DNA of 64,000 nucleotides from Anagrus nilaparvatae (GCA_022575985.1 JAKSXM010000247.1:8455501-8519500), one strand, 5' to 3'. Numbered from the stretch's first letter, positions 52,581-63,948 are shown. A program made the numbers and translations. The notes: generated by a model from the sequence alone, not told the origin.

Positions 52581-54041
52581 ATACAAATTTAATTTCAATA
52601 ATAATTTATTAAATACACTAGAATCACAGATTATTAGAATGACTTACAAAAAAAATATATGTGTAAAATAAATAAATTTATTTTTTAATTTATTAACAAT
52701 TAATGTTATTTAATATTTAAATTTATTAATAATTATTCCTTAAAAATTTTTTTTTTATTTTAAGAATTTTTTTTTAGTGGTATCTGCGACATTCTAAATA
52801 AACGAAATAATTGTTCATCTAATTTTTTCTACGTTACAAGTCTTTGCAATCGTTTAAGCCTCGGTTTAAGCAAGGAATAAAAATTCTGCTGACCAAAACC
52901 GAAATTTTGTGAGCCGGAATTTTTTTAGTATTCGCAACATTAAGATTTCCTGTTTTTATATTTCAAATTACTAATGGCAACCATATATTCTTTTTTTTAT
53001 TAAACGATTCAAAATGTCTTAAAACGTAAAGAAAATTCCAAAAAAAAAAATAAAAAAAAATTTACCCATTTAAAATACGAGCACCACGGTTCGATGCAAG
53101 AGAATAAAAATTATTTTTTGAATTCTTCTTTAGAAATTATTGTTATTTGCAACCATTTAATAGAAAATAAAACTTCCGGCTACAACCTTTTACCTTATAA
53201 TTAAAAAAATTAAATATTGTGAGAAGATAAGACTCTATAAAATTTATAATTTCTTTCATGGATTCACACAACAAAAATTGTTAAGTTTTTGTTATTTCCA
53301 ATGAGTTTAATTAATATTATAATATTTTACTAAATATTATTGCAAGAATTTAGTATATTCTTATAGTTGAAGTATACTTACAGTTGAATAATTGTTGAAA
53401 TAAAAAAAAATGCTAACTTTGAGTTTAAGTTGAAATTAATTTAAGAACAATTTAAATTTTACAATAAAATACTTGGACAGAAAAAATATGAAAATTGGAG
53501 AAAAAGGTCTAACTGACCAAAAAAAATTAACAGCGAATTAGCTTTAAAAGGCTAATTAAAAATTGACAGAAATTAGTCTTAACTAGACCAATTCAAAAAG
53601 TGAACTGAACTGATTTTAAAATTAGGGGTTTATATATCCCAATAATTTAGTTGATAAGGATCATCAGGTGATAATTCTTATTTTCTAAATTATGGAATTG
53701 ACCCTATTGCGTAATGATTAAAATAATATGTCAATCAACATGTTTATAAAAAAAAATAGAATTGACCTATTTCTCCAATATCAATTAAATGTTGAACCGG
53801 AAGTGATAACAATATTAAAAGTAAGAAAAACAATTTTGATAAATTTTTGACATAACCGAAAATTGATAGATTCTAAAGTTAGATTATTTTTGATAAAGTT
53901 TGACATAAACAAAATTTTGATAGTTTCTAAAATAAACATTCTTTGATTGACATAGAAATAACAATAATAAAAAAAAAATATTTTTTAGAGGGAAAAGAGA
54001 GAGAGAACAAAGAAAAATTTTATACGGTATTATTCCGTAAC
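52581..54041. other. AT-rich stretch, includes left part of the element C LTR
   Basis: No gene. Short repeated phrases at 53830-53945 (TTTTGATAAA...TTTGACATAA, twice). Immediately left of 54042 lies the beginning of the 3' LTR of element C, but its far end could not be located, so the LTR limits are unknown. Confidence 0.5.
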
Positions 54042-54053
54042 ACCCCACCACCT
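54037..54053 (-). promoter_or_regulatory. Polypurine tract and 3' LTR start of element C
   Basis: On the minus strand AGGTGGTGGGG (54053-54043) is followed by TGTTACGG starting at 54042. A purine tract directly before TGTTAC is the standard 3' LTR junction of gypsy/errantivirus elements. It fixes the end of the coding region just downstream of the cysteine-rich ORF. Confidence 0.7.
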
Positions 54054-54115
54054 AAAATATTGCTTAAACCTTGCAGTAGGTTGAGGCAATTCATTGTTCT
54101 GTCTTTCTTTTTCCT

Positions 54116-54985
54116 TTACATATGGTTTCTACTTATGACAAAATGTTTATTTAAGGCAATAAGTTCAATTTCCTTCCTTCCGATGATTTGACAATCTCGA
54201 CAATTCAATGGTTGGCATCCGATCAAGAGCATTACGTCGCAACCTAAACAGTTCATGTCTATGTTTAATCTTGAGATAATATGGAAGTAATCTCCGGGTA
54301 GAGTTAAAAAATTGTCTCTATTTTCCAATTCGTCATCCCTGCAATCCATACACCATACTCCGTTTGCGTCCCAATCGAAAAATATCAAACGCCAGTATAT
54401 GGCGGTGTAACACTGTAATTTGCTGAAGTCTGCGAGATGGAAGGGAACGTCTAATTTTAGAAAATTTAGATGTAAGTTTCCTACAGCTCCGTCTGCAGCG
54501 CATGTTGAGCAGATTTTGTTTTCGCCCTTTTTCCATGTGCAGCTACAGAAGTGGGCTCTGTAGGTCATGTTTTCTGGTGATATTCGATCTGGACAACAGT
54601 ATGGACAGTCGGTTCCGTTGTTTACACTTCTTGGACATGTTCCGCACATTCCTCTACTTTTATCCATTGCGAATCCTTCTAGTCCGTAGTTACGCTGGAA
54701 TAGGCTGACTAAGTGAAAACTAGTTTCGAAAGGTTCTAAATTTTCTTCGTCCTCCTCGTTTTCTAGATGTTTGAATATTTTTGAAAACGCCTTATGGTGG
54801 AAAATGAGTTTAACGAACATGTTCAATGGATTTCTTACGTCAAATTTTTCATTTGATTTAAAATAGAGAACATTTCTATACAAAAAAAATATAGGAATCA
54901 GTTGTTCTATACTAAAGTTGTTATTCGAGAATGCCAAGTGGATCGGAATTAACTTGTTATTTGAATTTGAAGACATCTGAAACAT
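54116..54985 (-). CDS. Cysteine-rich 289-codon ORF of element C, function unknown
   Basis: The only intact gene of the element. Met at 54985, 6 bases after the Env stop; an alternative Met at 54976 sits directly after TGTTTCAG, a splice-acceptor-like sequence, and is probably the real start. Residues 1-100 are Phe/Leu/Asn-rich without Cys; residues 113-285 hold about 18 Cys, many in C-X2-C pairs (CGTC, CSTC, CMDC, CLGC, CRDC) and a YCCPDR cluster, suggesting several zinc-binding units. No signal peptide or membrane anchor is evident. I do not recognise the family. Its position between Env and the LTR is that of an accessory gene of a complex retrovirus. It may have been captured from a host or a DNA virus. 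Confidence 0.65.
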   Translation of the reverse strand: MFQMSSNSNNKLIPIHLAFSNNNFSIEQLIPIFFLYRNVLYFKSNEKFDVRNPLNMFVKLIFHHKAFSKIFKHLENEEDEENLEPFETSFHLVSLFQRNYGLEGFAMDKSRGMCGTCPRSVNNGTDCPYCCPDRISPENMTYRAHFCSCTWKKGENKICSTCAADGAVGNLHLNFLKLDVPFHLADFSKLQCYTAIYWRLIFFDWDANGVWCMDCRDDELENRDNFLTLPGDYFHIISRLNIDMNCLGCDVMLLIGCQPLNCRDCQIIGRKEIELIALNKHFVISRNHM

Positions 54986-54991
54986 TGTTTT

Positions 54992-56504
54992 TTAAAATCT
55001 TTTAGTAAAATCATAAATATATCTGGGTGATTTAGGGATATCATAGCTATTCATGCAAAGATTTATTTGAACAGAAGAATCTTCGGTTAGTAACACTTGA
55101 GTGTTAGTTGAAATTTCTCTTGTTCTTGTAGGTTTAGACAGATGACAGATAAAGGCGAGAATAATAGTAATAGTGAGAACTAACAGAATAATTATGTTAA
55201 AGATTAAGTAGTTTCTATTGTAGTTTAAGTTACATTGTAAATTGGTTTTTTGAGTTTTGTGAACATAAGTGAGTTCTCGATGTTCCATTCCTATCAGCAT
55301 CCAATTTCCTATCTCTACTTTACAGGATTGACTTACTAGAAGAATTCCTACTCCTGATAATTTGGTAGAAAAATTTGTTCTATTTAAACAATGGATGTTT
55401 ATTTCGACACTTCCTTTTAATGAAAATAGCCAACCTTTGCTAAAACTCATTTGTTGCCAATGATCTTCTTTGTACTCCATTGTTTCGAAGTTACAGATCG
55501 ACGATTCTTCTTCGTTATCAGCGATGAATAATGTTTTTTCACATGAATTTCCCATATAAAATTTCAAGTTGGCAGGACATATCGAAGTACTTCCGAAGTT
55601 GAGACAGTCGATCAGTTCAGAATCTTTTAGTAAGGTATAAATAAATCATATTGTTCTTTCCAAAGGCAATATATCTATTATCGGTTTTAATTGATGTAAG
55701 GCAAGAAGATTGGAAAACAGGTATTTTATAAATTTTGTATAGAGAATAATTTCCTGGATCTAAAAGTGGTATTGAAATTGATAATATAAGTTTTCCCTGA
55801 GTATAATCATGTCCAAATTTAATTAATTTTACGTAATTTCCTTTTATTTGAGAATAACCTTTGTCTTGTTTAATTACTAACTCTTCTAGATGGTCTGTAG
55901 TGATTAAATTTTCTGATATTTTTCCTGATTTTAATAGTTCGGCTATGTCGTTGAATACTTGAGCTGTGTCTTCTATTCTTGTTACACATATTTCAGCGAG
56001 ATTTAACCATTGAGAATAATTTGATACTGCACTGTTAGGATGTATTTGGGCTTGTAAGTTAGTTACATCTACGTCTAATCGATGTTTCGTTTCCTCGAAT
56101 TTACTTGGTATGTACATGATATTAGAGAAATTTTGACTGTCTGTTGAAAGAGTATTATTATTTTTGTCGGATTTGATTTTTGAAACACTATAAGTGAGGG
56201 CGTCCTGTGTTCCTCTGAGTCTAAATTCTAAACTGCGTTCTTGTTCACATATGGATGGATTTGATTCGCATGGTTCTGATGTCGGTATCATATAATATAA
56301 TTCCTTTATTGTGGTTTCTAGATCTAAGAGATCTAATCTAAAAATTAACTTTTTGTAAGATGATATGTATTTTATAGTTTGCATCCTTTCAAAGAATAAA
56401 CCAGTGTGACCTTTTAGACTAATTATTCGATAGTTGGAATGAATAAGATTTCCATAATTATTCATTAGTACAGTATAGAGAATAATTAGTTGAAAAGATT
56501 TCAT
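54992..56504 (-). pseudogene. Baculovirus-F / errantivirus-like Env of element C
   Basis: Two ORFs (55617-56504 and 54992-55567) form one gene split by a single-base-type frameshift near 55635. The N-terminal part has a signal-peptide-like start (QLIILYTVLM) and the ectodomain pattern of F proteins (LFFERMQTIKYISSYKKL, then IPLLDPGNYSLYKIYKIPV). The C-terminal part has the Cys-rich region (GNSCEKTL, GWLFSLKG, LSGVGILLVSQSC), one transmembrane helix (about residues 119-142, LIFNIIILLVLTITIILAF) and a 45-residue tail. No clear furin site is visible. An acceptor-like CTATTTTTAG lies 4 bases before the ATG. By family knowledge this is a class I-like fusion protein. Confidence 0.7.
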
Positions 56505-56763
56505 TATTCTAAAAATAGGATAATATTCATTAGTATGATTATGGTACGATTGAGAGATAATATCTATGTTTAGCCAATTATAAAAGTTTTTATATACTTA
56601 ATATCTTAATAATAATCTTAATTTTTACCCATTTCCAACTTAAAATTAACAACTTAAATTTTACATAAAAGTTACTTTAATCTTAATATATATTTTTTTT
56701 TTGTTTTTTTTTGTTTTTTTTTTTGTTTTTTTTTTTGTTTTTTTTTTTCTGAAAACATAGAGT
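56505..56763 (-). other. Spacer between the two envelope genes
   Basis: Contains long T runs separated by single G (56690-56750), i.e. A-rich on the element strand, and short AT sequence. No coding. A second polypurine-like tract here is conceivable but no LTR follows it. Confidence 0.6.
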
Positions 56764-58407
56764 TTACTGTGAATAGTTGTTAATGTCGTTGGATCCAGAA
56801 ACAATATTTTGGGGATAGATGGGAGCATAAGGAGGGATACATTCTCTAGGTTCAGAGGTAATGACAGTGTGATTCGTATTACTGAGAGGGATAGAACCGG
56901 TTTCTAAATCTTCTGGAGGTATCTTTTCGGTGTCGGAGCCAGTTCCTAGATGAATAAGTAGAGACGTTTTGGAGGCAAATATAGCGCCTAATAACTTTAT
57001 TGACCATCCATAAATTTAATGTAAGGTAATCCTCTAATTATTGTATCTATTAATAATTTACAAAATTGTAAAATCATTAATATTGCAATTATTCCTGCAC
57101 TTATGGTTTCAAATGTCATGAATTTAGACCACATACGTGTCTATGCATTTTCTGCGAGTTTTTCCAGTGATGCTTCGTCAAATAGATTCAATAGACTTTC
57201 CTTTTGACTTGTAGAATGTCCAGCAAAATTCCTAGCTAATACGTTTAATATAGCTGGTCTTTCCATCGGAAAATTTATGTGATCCCTTAATTGATCTAAA
57301 TCACGTTCGGAGTAGATACCACTTGTGGCAAGTGATGCTGGGCTTTGATAACTCCAATTTGAGTGAATTGATGGACTAATTACTGCAGGAGCAGGACTTT
57401 CCACTGGCCTTGGTAAGATTTTATACCAGACCTCACCGATTTTATAATAGGATGGTAATGCTGCATTACAATTTATTTGTGTACCTCTCCGTAATAATAT
57501 GTGTGTTCTGGGAGTAAGAAACCAAGTTTCATTATTCCATATGACTTGTAATTGATTGTAGCATTCTTCTCCATGAAAAATTCGAACCTCAACCGGGACA
57601 CAACGGATTAAATGTATTGATTCTCCCGAAACTACGGCCATATGGCCAGGGCCTTTCATTAAGTTCCAAGCAAATTGGTCAGGACTTTGGATAGCAATAG
57701 CAAGGGAGTTTTTTATTGTTTCCCTTTCCAACTGACATCTTTGTCTAACTAAGTCAATGTAAAGATCTTTCATTTGTGTTCTAATATGTTTTTCTACATA
57801 TACGAATTTAGAATTAATATATGCAAACATGTCTATGTTTTCGATAGTTCTTCCTTGTTTTTTAAATGGTGAGCCTCCCTGTGGTACATGAATAACTAAT
57901 TTAGGATGCTCAGTTAAAATTATTTCATTTCCGCAAATTTTATCAACAGTTTTGGTAGTCAAAGCAAAAGTTACATCGTTTGAGACTACTGTATATATTG
58001 GATTTGTTCCAATGTCTGGATCAATAAGTCTAACAGCTTTCCCTTCATATATTACATCATACTTTTTATAAGGACAATCTCCTTCCGGAAGCACGTTCCA
58101 GAAAGTATTACCGTATACTGGGTCGACGCAATTTATCTACTGGTCTCAAATGTCCGAAATAACCACAATTGTATACAACTCTTCTTATTTCTAATTTACA
58201 ATGGCTAACCATAGTACTATGATGATCGATTATTTGTAATAATTGAACAAATTGCTCTTCTGATTTTACATTGTTTTCGGGAATATTACATTCTCCGACT
58301 TCTAACAAACTAACAGTAGTAACAGACCGTGTACCACAATCATAACCAATGAGACACGAAGAAATTTTTATGAAGGATAATACTAAGATGATCTGCAGTA
58401 CATCCAT
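56764..58407 (-). pseudogene. Chuvirus-like (class III type) glycoprotein of element C
   Basis: Signal peptide at residues 4-18 (LQIILVLSFIKISSC), then the IGYDCG...CNIP start typical of this family; 58108-58407. The next block, 57141-58094, carries EGDCPYKKYDVIYEG, the IDMFAYINSKFVYVEKHIRTQM region and SPDQFAWNLMKGPGHMAVVSGE, the most conserved parts as I know them. The central ectodomain between the blocks is largely missing. An in-frame TAG (57141-57143) precedes the transmembrane region (57020-57125), and a further frame change precedes a cytoplasmic tail ending at 56764-56766. An acceptor-like ATGTTTTAG directly abuts the ATG. Family assignment is from recalled similarity, not a search. 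Confidence 0.65.
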
Positions 58408-58437
58408 CTAAAACATAATTGAAGATATGAGTATTAT

Positions 58438-59601
58438 TTATTTCATAGGACTTATATAAGAACGTTTTAGTCTATTGGGGTGGACAATTTTGGTGCCTTT
58501 TTCTGTGATAATTTTTACGTTTTTGTTTTCGAAAACTTGCAAAACTTTATGAGGACCAGTATATCGATCTTCCAATTTACCGGGTTTAGGTCCCTTTTGC
58601 AAGAAAACGCTAGATTCGATTTTAAATTCTTGTACGTTAGATTTCTTATCGTAATATTTTTTTGATTTCTCTTTAGACTTAATTAAATTATCGTGGGCTA
58701 GTTTTTGTATTCTTATCAACCTTGTAACTAAATCTACTAAGTAATTTTGATATGTAGGAAGTTTTTCACCTTCAGTAAGGGGTTCTCCGGATGGTAATCT
58801 GGCTAATTTGCCAAATACTAATTCGTACGGAGTGTATTTTGTTGATTCATGGGTTGATGTATTATAACTAAACATAGCTAAATCGATATAAGAATCCCAA
58901 TTTTTTTCGCCGTCGATGTATTGTTTTAAATAATCTGCTAGAATTACGTGCGTTCTTTCAAGGCTACCGTTCGAGGCGGGGTGGTAAGCAGTGGTATGAA
59001 TTGGTTTGATCCTAAAGCGTTTAGCTACTCTTTTCATTAAACTACTTACGAAATTTTTCCCTTGGTCTGTCAGGACATATTTTGGAGATCCGAACGTAGA
59101 GATACATTTCTGGATAAAAGCATCCGCGATAGCTTCGGAGGAAGCTTCAGGGAGGGCACAAGCTAAACAGAATTTGGATAAGTGGTCTTGCATGGTTAAA
59201 ATATATTGATTATTGTTTTCTGTTACTGGAAGAGGTCCGAATATGTCTAAACTTACTTTTTCGAACACAGTTCCAGGTGTGTCTGTAATTTGTAATTCGT
59301 CTTTAGTTTTTACACGTACTAATTTTTTTAATTGACAATTCAAACAAAAATGAATTCGTTTTCTTATGTCTTCCTTTAAATTCTCCCAAAAATAATATTG
59401 TTTAATTTTATTGTAAGTTTTTGTTAACCCTTTATGACCGGATTGGGGTGAAGTGTGCATTCTATTAAATATTTCGTCGCGTTCTTCAGAGGGTACGTAT
59501 ATGATGAGTGTGCCATGACATATAGTTATTAAAATTTCTGTATTAGAAAAGGTTTGTCTTAATAAATTTAATACATCATTCCAGAATATATTGGCAATCA
59601 C
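58438..59601 (-). pseudogene. pol: Integrase of element C
   Basis: Zinc region HTSPQSGH...CLNC (residues about 48-91), then the catalytic triad: Asp in VSLDIFGPLP, Asp in VLTDQGKNFV and Glu in NGSLERTHVI, all intact. The C-terminal domain ends GTKIVHPNRLKRSY. The Met at 59601 is internal; the frame opens slightly upstream and is separated from the RNase H frame by a stop/frameshift at 59618. This makes pol as a whole a pseudogene though the domain itself is uninterrupted. Confidence 0.9.
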
Positions 59602-59617
59602 GGGACTTTTTGCTAGA

Positions 59618-61000
59618 CTAATTGGTTAATTCATGTTCCTTTAGTTTAACAATAAGATTATCAAAAAGTTTCTTTAGTTTTTCTAATTTCACTAAGTTTG
59701 ATTCGTTTTCTTCTAAACACAAAGCAAAATAATATTTTTTGTTTATGACTGTTTTTCTGACGCTACCTGGAGTGTATTTTCTCTTCCGTTCGAGTTTATT
59801 GGTTTTAAACAAACTTTCAGCTCCATTATCCAATGCTATTCCAGAACTATCGACAAAATATATGATTTTATCCCTACGATATTGTATGAGTTCCTTTGAA
59901 AATTCTATATTATTGTTAACTTGAGTTTTGGAAGTTTTTGTATCTATTTCGGGTTTAAAATCTGGAGAGAGTATAGGGTCTTCGTTTTCTGATTGCGAGT
60001 TGGTTAAAGTAGCATCTGATTCTCTTTCTTCGTCTGAAATGATTTGTTTTCTAGGTTTTTTCTTGTTTGTCACTTCAGATTCAGAACTAGAATTATTAAC
60101 TTCGAGGTTTTTTAATTTAGTCTTTCTTTTAAATTTGGGAGTATTCTTGTTTTGAAGAGATTTCTTATTTTTTGTTACACTTTGGTGAGTCTTTGTATTT
60201 TGAATAATTCTTCTTGTTTTATTCAAATTTTTGGTGACTGAGATAGTTTTATTTCCTTCATCGGTATTTTTCTCTTCAGGAATTTTGGTCGGACCCATGA
60301 TTTTTTTGTCTTTGGCAGCTCTTGATCTAGTAGTAACATTAATAGATTTTATTTCGTTTTCTTCGTCGTTTAAATCCAGAGGATTTCGAGAGAGAGCGTC
60401 GGCAGCTACGTTTTTTTCTCCTGGTCTGTAGACTATATCAAAATCATATTGGGAGAGTTTGAATCTCCATTTTTGTACTCTAGTATTACAGTCCGCCTTT
60501 TTAAACCACAATAATGGTTTATGGTCTGTAATTACAGTAAATTTAGTATTATACAAATAATGACGGAATTGATCGACGCTGTAAAGAATGGCTAATGCCT
60601 CCTTTTCGTAAACTTCGTAATTCTTTTCAGCGTTACGTAACATTCTTGATGTGTATGCTTTTGGCTTATCTTCTCCAATTTTCCCTTGACTTAGAATGCC
60701 CCCAATGGCGTATAAACTAGCGTCACAGGTTACTATGAATGGCAATTCGAAATTTGGAAATTGCAATAGCGGTGCATTACACAGACAATCTTTAAGTTCA
60801 TTAAAAGATTTGTCTACTTCTGGTGTCCATTTGAATTCAACGTTTTTCTGTAGTAATTTAGTCATAGGTTTAGCCATTTTAGCAAAGTCCTTTATGAAAC
60901 GATTATAATATGTGGCTAAACCGAGAAATTCTCTGATATTCTTAACATTTCTTGGAATTGGGAAATTCTTCACGGCTTCAATCTTTTTTTGATCATCCAT
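59618..61000 (-). pseudogene. pol: Pol fragment of element C: RT thumb, RNase H, basic linker
   Basis: Starts within the reverse transcriptase after the palm (KKIEAVKNFPIP, REFLGLATYYNRFIKDFAK). RNase H follows: FIVTCDASLYAIGGILSQG, EKEALAILYSVDQFRHYLY, TDHKPLLWF, ending AADALSRN. A 250-residue Lys/Ser/Asn-rich linker (residues 205-460) is unusual between RNase H and integrase. The palm with the catalytic Asp pair is absent and the frame is closed by a TAA near 61040, so the element is truncated here. Confidence 0.85.
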
Positions 61001-61020
61001 TTTTAGATCAATATGGAACT

Positions 61021-61539
61021 TGGAAAAGCTCCAATTTTAAAAAAATGGATCGGTAAGTTTGTGCATGAATAGTTTATGTATGCTATGGATCAAAAATTTG
61101 TTAAGCAAATTAAAATCTTGATTTAAATCTTGTATGAAATTTATATTTCAGAATAAGAAAAGCTATTTTTAAATTTTTACAATAAAAATTTATTTTTTTT
61201 AAGTTTTTAAATTATAAGTCATACTTGAAACAAAACAGGATGTATTTATTGATAACCCAAAAAATGATTTATGGATTGCTATTCCAAAATAGGATTCATT
61301 CATTGTTAATCAAGTATTGAAATTCAGAAAAAAAGTGTCTAATCTCGTATCTACTTCAGTTAATCATTTTTTATTAATTTGACGTTAAAGTAAATAAGAA
61401 ATGAATGGAAATATTTTTCATTTCATTACTCTTAATATTTAATATTTTCTAATATAAAATACGCAATAACCGATAAATAAAAATTGTTTGTAAAGAAACT
61501 AAAATATTTCAACCAAAGATTTAAATGTTATTCAAAGTA
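61021..61539. other. Spacer right of element C
   Basis: AT-rich and non-coding; no LTR or remaining reverse transcriptase sequence found on the minus strand. Confidence 0.6.
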
Positions 61540-61898
61540 CACTCGGCTCAATTAATGGCGTCCCCATAAAATTTTAAATAATTATATGGTTTAATAGGGC
61601 TTGACATTTTTTGATTGTCTTTTTTTTTTATTTTCAAGGGATAAAAACATGTGTTTATTTTTGAATTGAAATAAAATATTATTTTTTAAGTTTATTAATC
61701 AAAAGTTTTCTTTTCTTTTCTTTCATTCAAGCCTAATTTTTATTAATAAATTTAAAAAATGATATTTTATTAAAATTCAAAAATAAACACATGCATTTAC
61801 CTTAAAAATAATAAAAATAATACTCCAAAAATGTCACACCCTATTAAACCATATAATTATTTAAGAATTTATGGGGACGGCATTAGTTTAGCCGAGTG
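61540..61898. mobile_element. Tc1/mariner-type MITE (foldback, TA duplication)
   Basis: Begins CACTCGGCT and ends AGCCGAGTG, flanked by TA on both sides (61538-61539 and 61899-61900). The inverted repeat is imperfect but extends almost to the centre: CGTCCCCATAAA, TTAAATAATTATATGG and TTTAATAGGG all recur inverted, as does AACACATGTG-like sequence. 359 bp, non-coding. Confidence 0.8.
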
Positions 61899-62294
61899 TA
61901 CATTATTAAAATATATATTTCTCACATGACCTATGTATTCATTATTATATGCAATAACGGATCTAAAGGGGGGGTCAATGGGGGCAATTGCAATTCGGCA
62001 ATTTTTTAAGCAAGGGAAAAGTATTTATTTTGAACTTGCATGCAATTGTATGTAAGTAGCAATTGAGTAGAAAAAACATGTAAAGATTTAATCCCATATT
62101 TTACCCTGTAAATTTAAACATAGTTTTGTACGTTAAGAGCAAAAAGATCTTTTTTTAGATATGTAAAATATATTAATAATATTATTATTTTTTATTTTTT
62201 ATACAAATATTAAACTACTTATTAAAAATTAGTGAAATAAATAAATTAGTCATTACACGATAAATTCTAATAAAGTGCAATTCATTTTTTACAG
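61899..62294. other. Probable intron of the host gene
   Basis: AT-rich, containing GGGGGGGTCAATGGGGGC near 61970. Ends in an acceptor-like CATTTTTTACAG. No ORF. Confidence 0.4.
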
Positions 62295-62513
62295 AACATA
62301 TTATAACACTTAATGTTAATTCGTACATAAATTTAGAAAGGGGAAAAAACAATGTACCAATAAGCCAAAATAAAAAAAAAATCCAGCAGGAATGGGATGC
62401 AGAAGTAAGAAAGTTGTCCAAACAGCTGTCTGAAGATAAAATAGATGTAAAGACATTCTTAAAAAAAATTGTTGAAATAAAAAATCCAAATCTATGTGAA
62501 TTAATAGATGAAG
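62295..62513 (+). CDS. Host-gene exon (internal), unidentified
   Basis: Bounded by acceptor TTTTTTACAG and donor GAAG|GTAAAA. Open throughout; charged helical sequence with QNKKKIQQEWDAEVRKLSKQ and KNPNLCELIDEG. Ends in phase 1 and joins in frame to the next exon. No domain recognised. Reading past the donor would hit TAA at 62542. Confidence 0.55.
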
Positions 62514-62613
62514 GTAAAATGTTCTTCAAAACATTACATAATTAATTTTTAATTATCTATATAAGAAAATTAATAATTAAATGTATTACAATAATTTTAA
62601 TTTTTGCGTTTAG

Positions 62614-62699
62614 AAGAGGATGAAATGATGGTAGAAGAAGTCACTTCAGCTGACGCTGAAGTTGGTCACGTTGATGGCGAAAATGGTATAAATGTAATT
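62614..62699 (+). CDS. Host-gene exon 2, acidic
   Basis: 86 bp between acceptor TTTTTGCGTTTAG and a strong donor ATT|GTAAGT. Continues the previous exon in frame as an acidic segment (EEDEMMVEEVTSADAEVG) and ends in phase 0. Two consistent splice sites plus frame continuity make this the most credible host gene in the window. Confidence 0.55.
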
Positions 62700-63841
62700 G
62701 TAAGTTCTTATTAAACTATTTTTATCAAAATCTAATAGTAGGTAATCTGTTAGTAGGTAATACATGGTTATTTTCCAAATATACCGAACATTTAACTGAA
62801 GGTCGTGTCCTAAAACTTGGTGCAAAAAGTTTATTTATTTAATAGTACAAATTAAAATAAGCATTTATGCAGGTTTTTGCCCATTAGGTTAAATTCTTGA
62901 TTTCTTGCGTCCATTTTTGGTTTTGTTAACTTAAAAAAGAAAGCAGCTAGTTTTTCGTGTATTTTCCCATAAAAGCGTATTTTGTGATGATAAATTTTCT
63001 CATTTTAGTTCCCAATATATTATTTCTCTTGGAACCCGATTCTGAGGTCTAATTAGTTTTCGGAACGGCGCACTAGCAAAATTCAAGTTTTTTTTTTCAA
63101 TTTTAAATTCCTCAAAAAATTGTATGGTTAACAATTTTTTTTATTAGGGATTAAAATGCTTAAAAAAATTTAATATTGTGAGAAAAAAATACCGTGTGCA
63201 GTCATGATTTTAAAGCCTCAGATTAATTATTATAAATTAGCGGTATTAACCCATTAGTGACCAATCGACACATAAAAGCCATTTGATTTTTTTTCGAATG
63301 CAAAAAAATTAAGGGCCAAAAATGTAACTTAGTAGGTAAAAGGGTCTGAATTTTTCATTTCCGAATTCCGTTTTACGCGATATGCCCTAAAACATGGGTC
63401 AATTTTAAATATTTTTTAAACATTATTTAAAATGATACTGGAACCAAAAAAATATGTAAACGCATATATAATTTAACAAAGAACTATTAATAAACCAAAA
63501 ATAAATAAATTTCTATGAATTTGTCTTACACACCCCCTTGAATGGGGTGTAAAGGGATAATATTATAGCATAGTAGAAAAAATCAATATTTTGGACTAAA
63601 ATTGAGGCTACTCCTTTCATTCTCGAGGTCCATTTTCATATATAACTCCTACAAAATGTTTAATATCAAACCCTAAATGAGGAGAAAATTTCAAATTACT
63701 TATGAGAGTTACATATAAATAAGACACTCTAATGCATATATATATATACTATGAATATGATGTATATTTGATATACAAAATATATATAGTGTTTGCATAA
63801 TTTTAAATTTGTAGTATAAAATATGATTTTTTCAACAACAG
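62700..63841 (+). other. Probable last intron of the host gene
   Basis: Starts GTAAGTTC and ends TTTTCAACAACAG. AT-rich and non-coding, with a TATATA microsatellite near 63735. Confidence 0.4.
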
Positions 63842-63895
63842 AAATATGTGGAAGTAAATGTGAACAGGGAGCCTTCCTCCAATTTTTTTTTCTAG
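63842..63895 (+). CDS. Candidate terminal exon of the host gene
   Basis: In phase 0 after the acceptor it reads KYVEVNVNREPSSNFFF and stops at TAG (63893-63895). AATAAA follows about 55 bp later. Short, so it depends on the splice prediction. Confidence 0.4.
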   Translation, partial: KYVEVNVNREPSSNFFF

Positions 63896-63948
63896 TATGT
63901 TTTGAAATAGCAATATTTAATTTTTATATAATTTCTGTTGCAGTATTA

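Larger units (their letters stand above)
54042..61020 (-). mobile_element. Element C: retrovirus-like LTR element with two envelope-type genes
   Basis: Minus-strand order: truncated reverse transcriptase, RNase H, integrase, class-III-like glycoprotein, F-like Env, cysteine-rich ORF, polypurine tract, LTR. All lie in the same orientation with short spacers. Three reading frames start at or just after splice-acceptor-like sequences. gag, protease and the reverse transcriptase palm are missing, so the copy is 5'-truncated, and pol and both envelope genes contain frameshifts or stops. Confidence 0.75.

Noticed and set aside
55617..55640. Both halves of the F-like Env ending in TKRF-stop, suggesting a duplicated terminus
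   Set aside because: The flanking bases differ and the first occurrence is a frameshift artefact; coincidence is enough.
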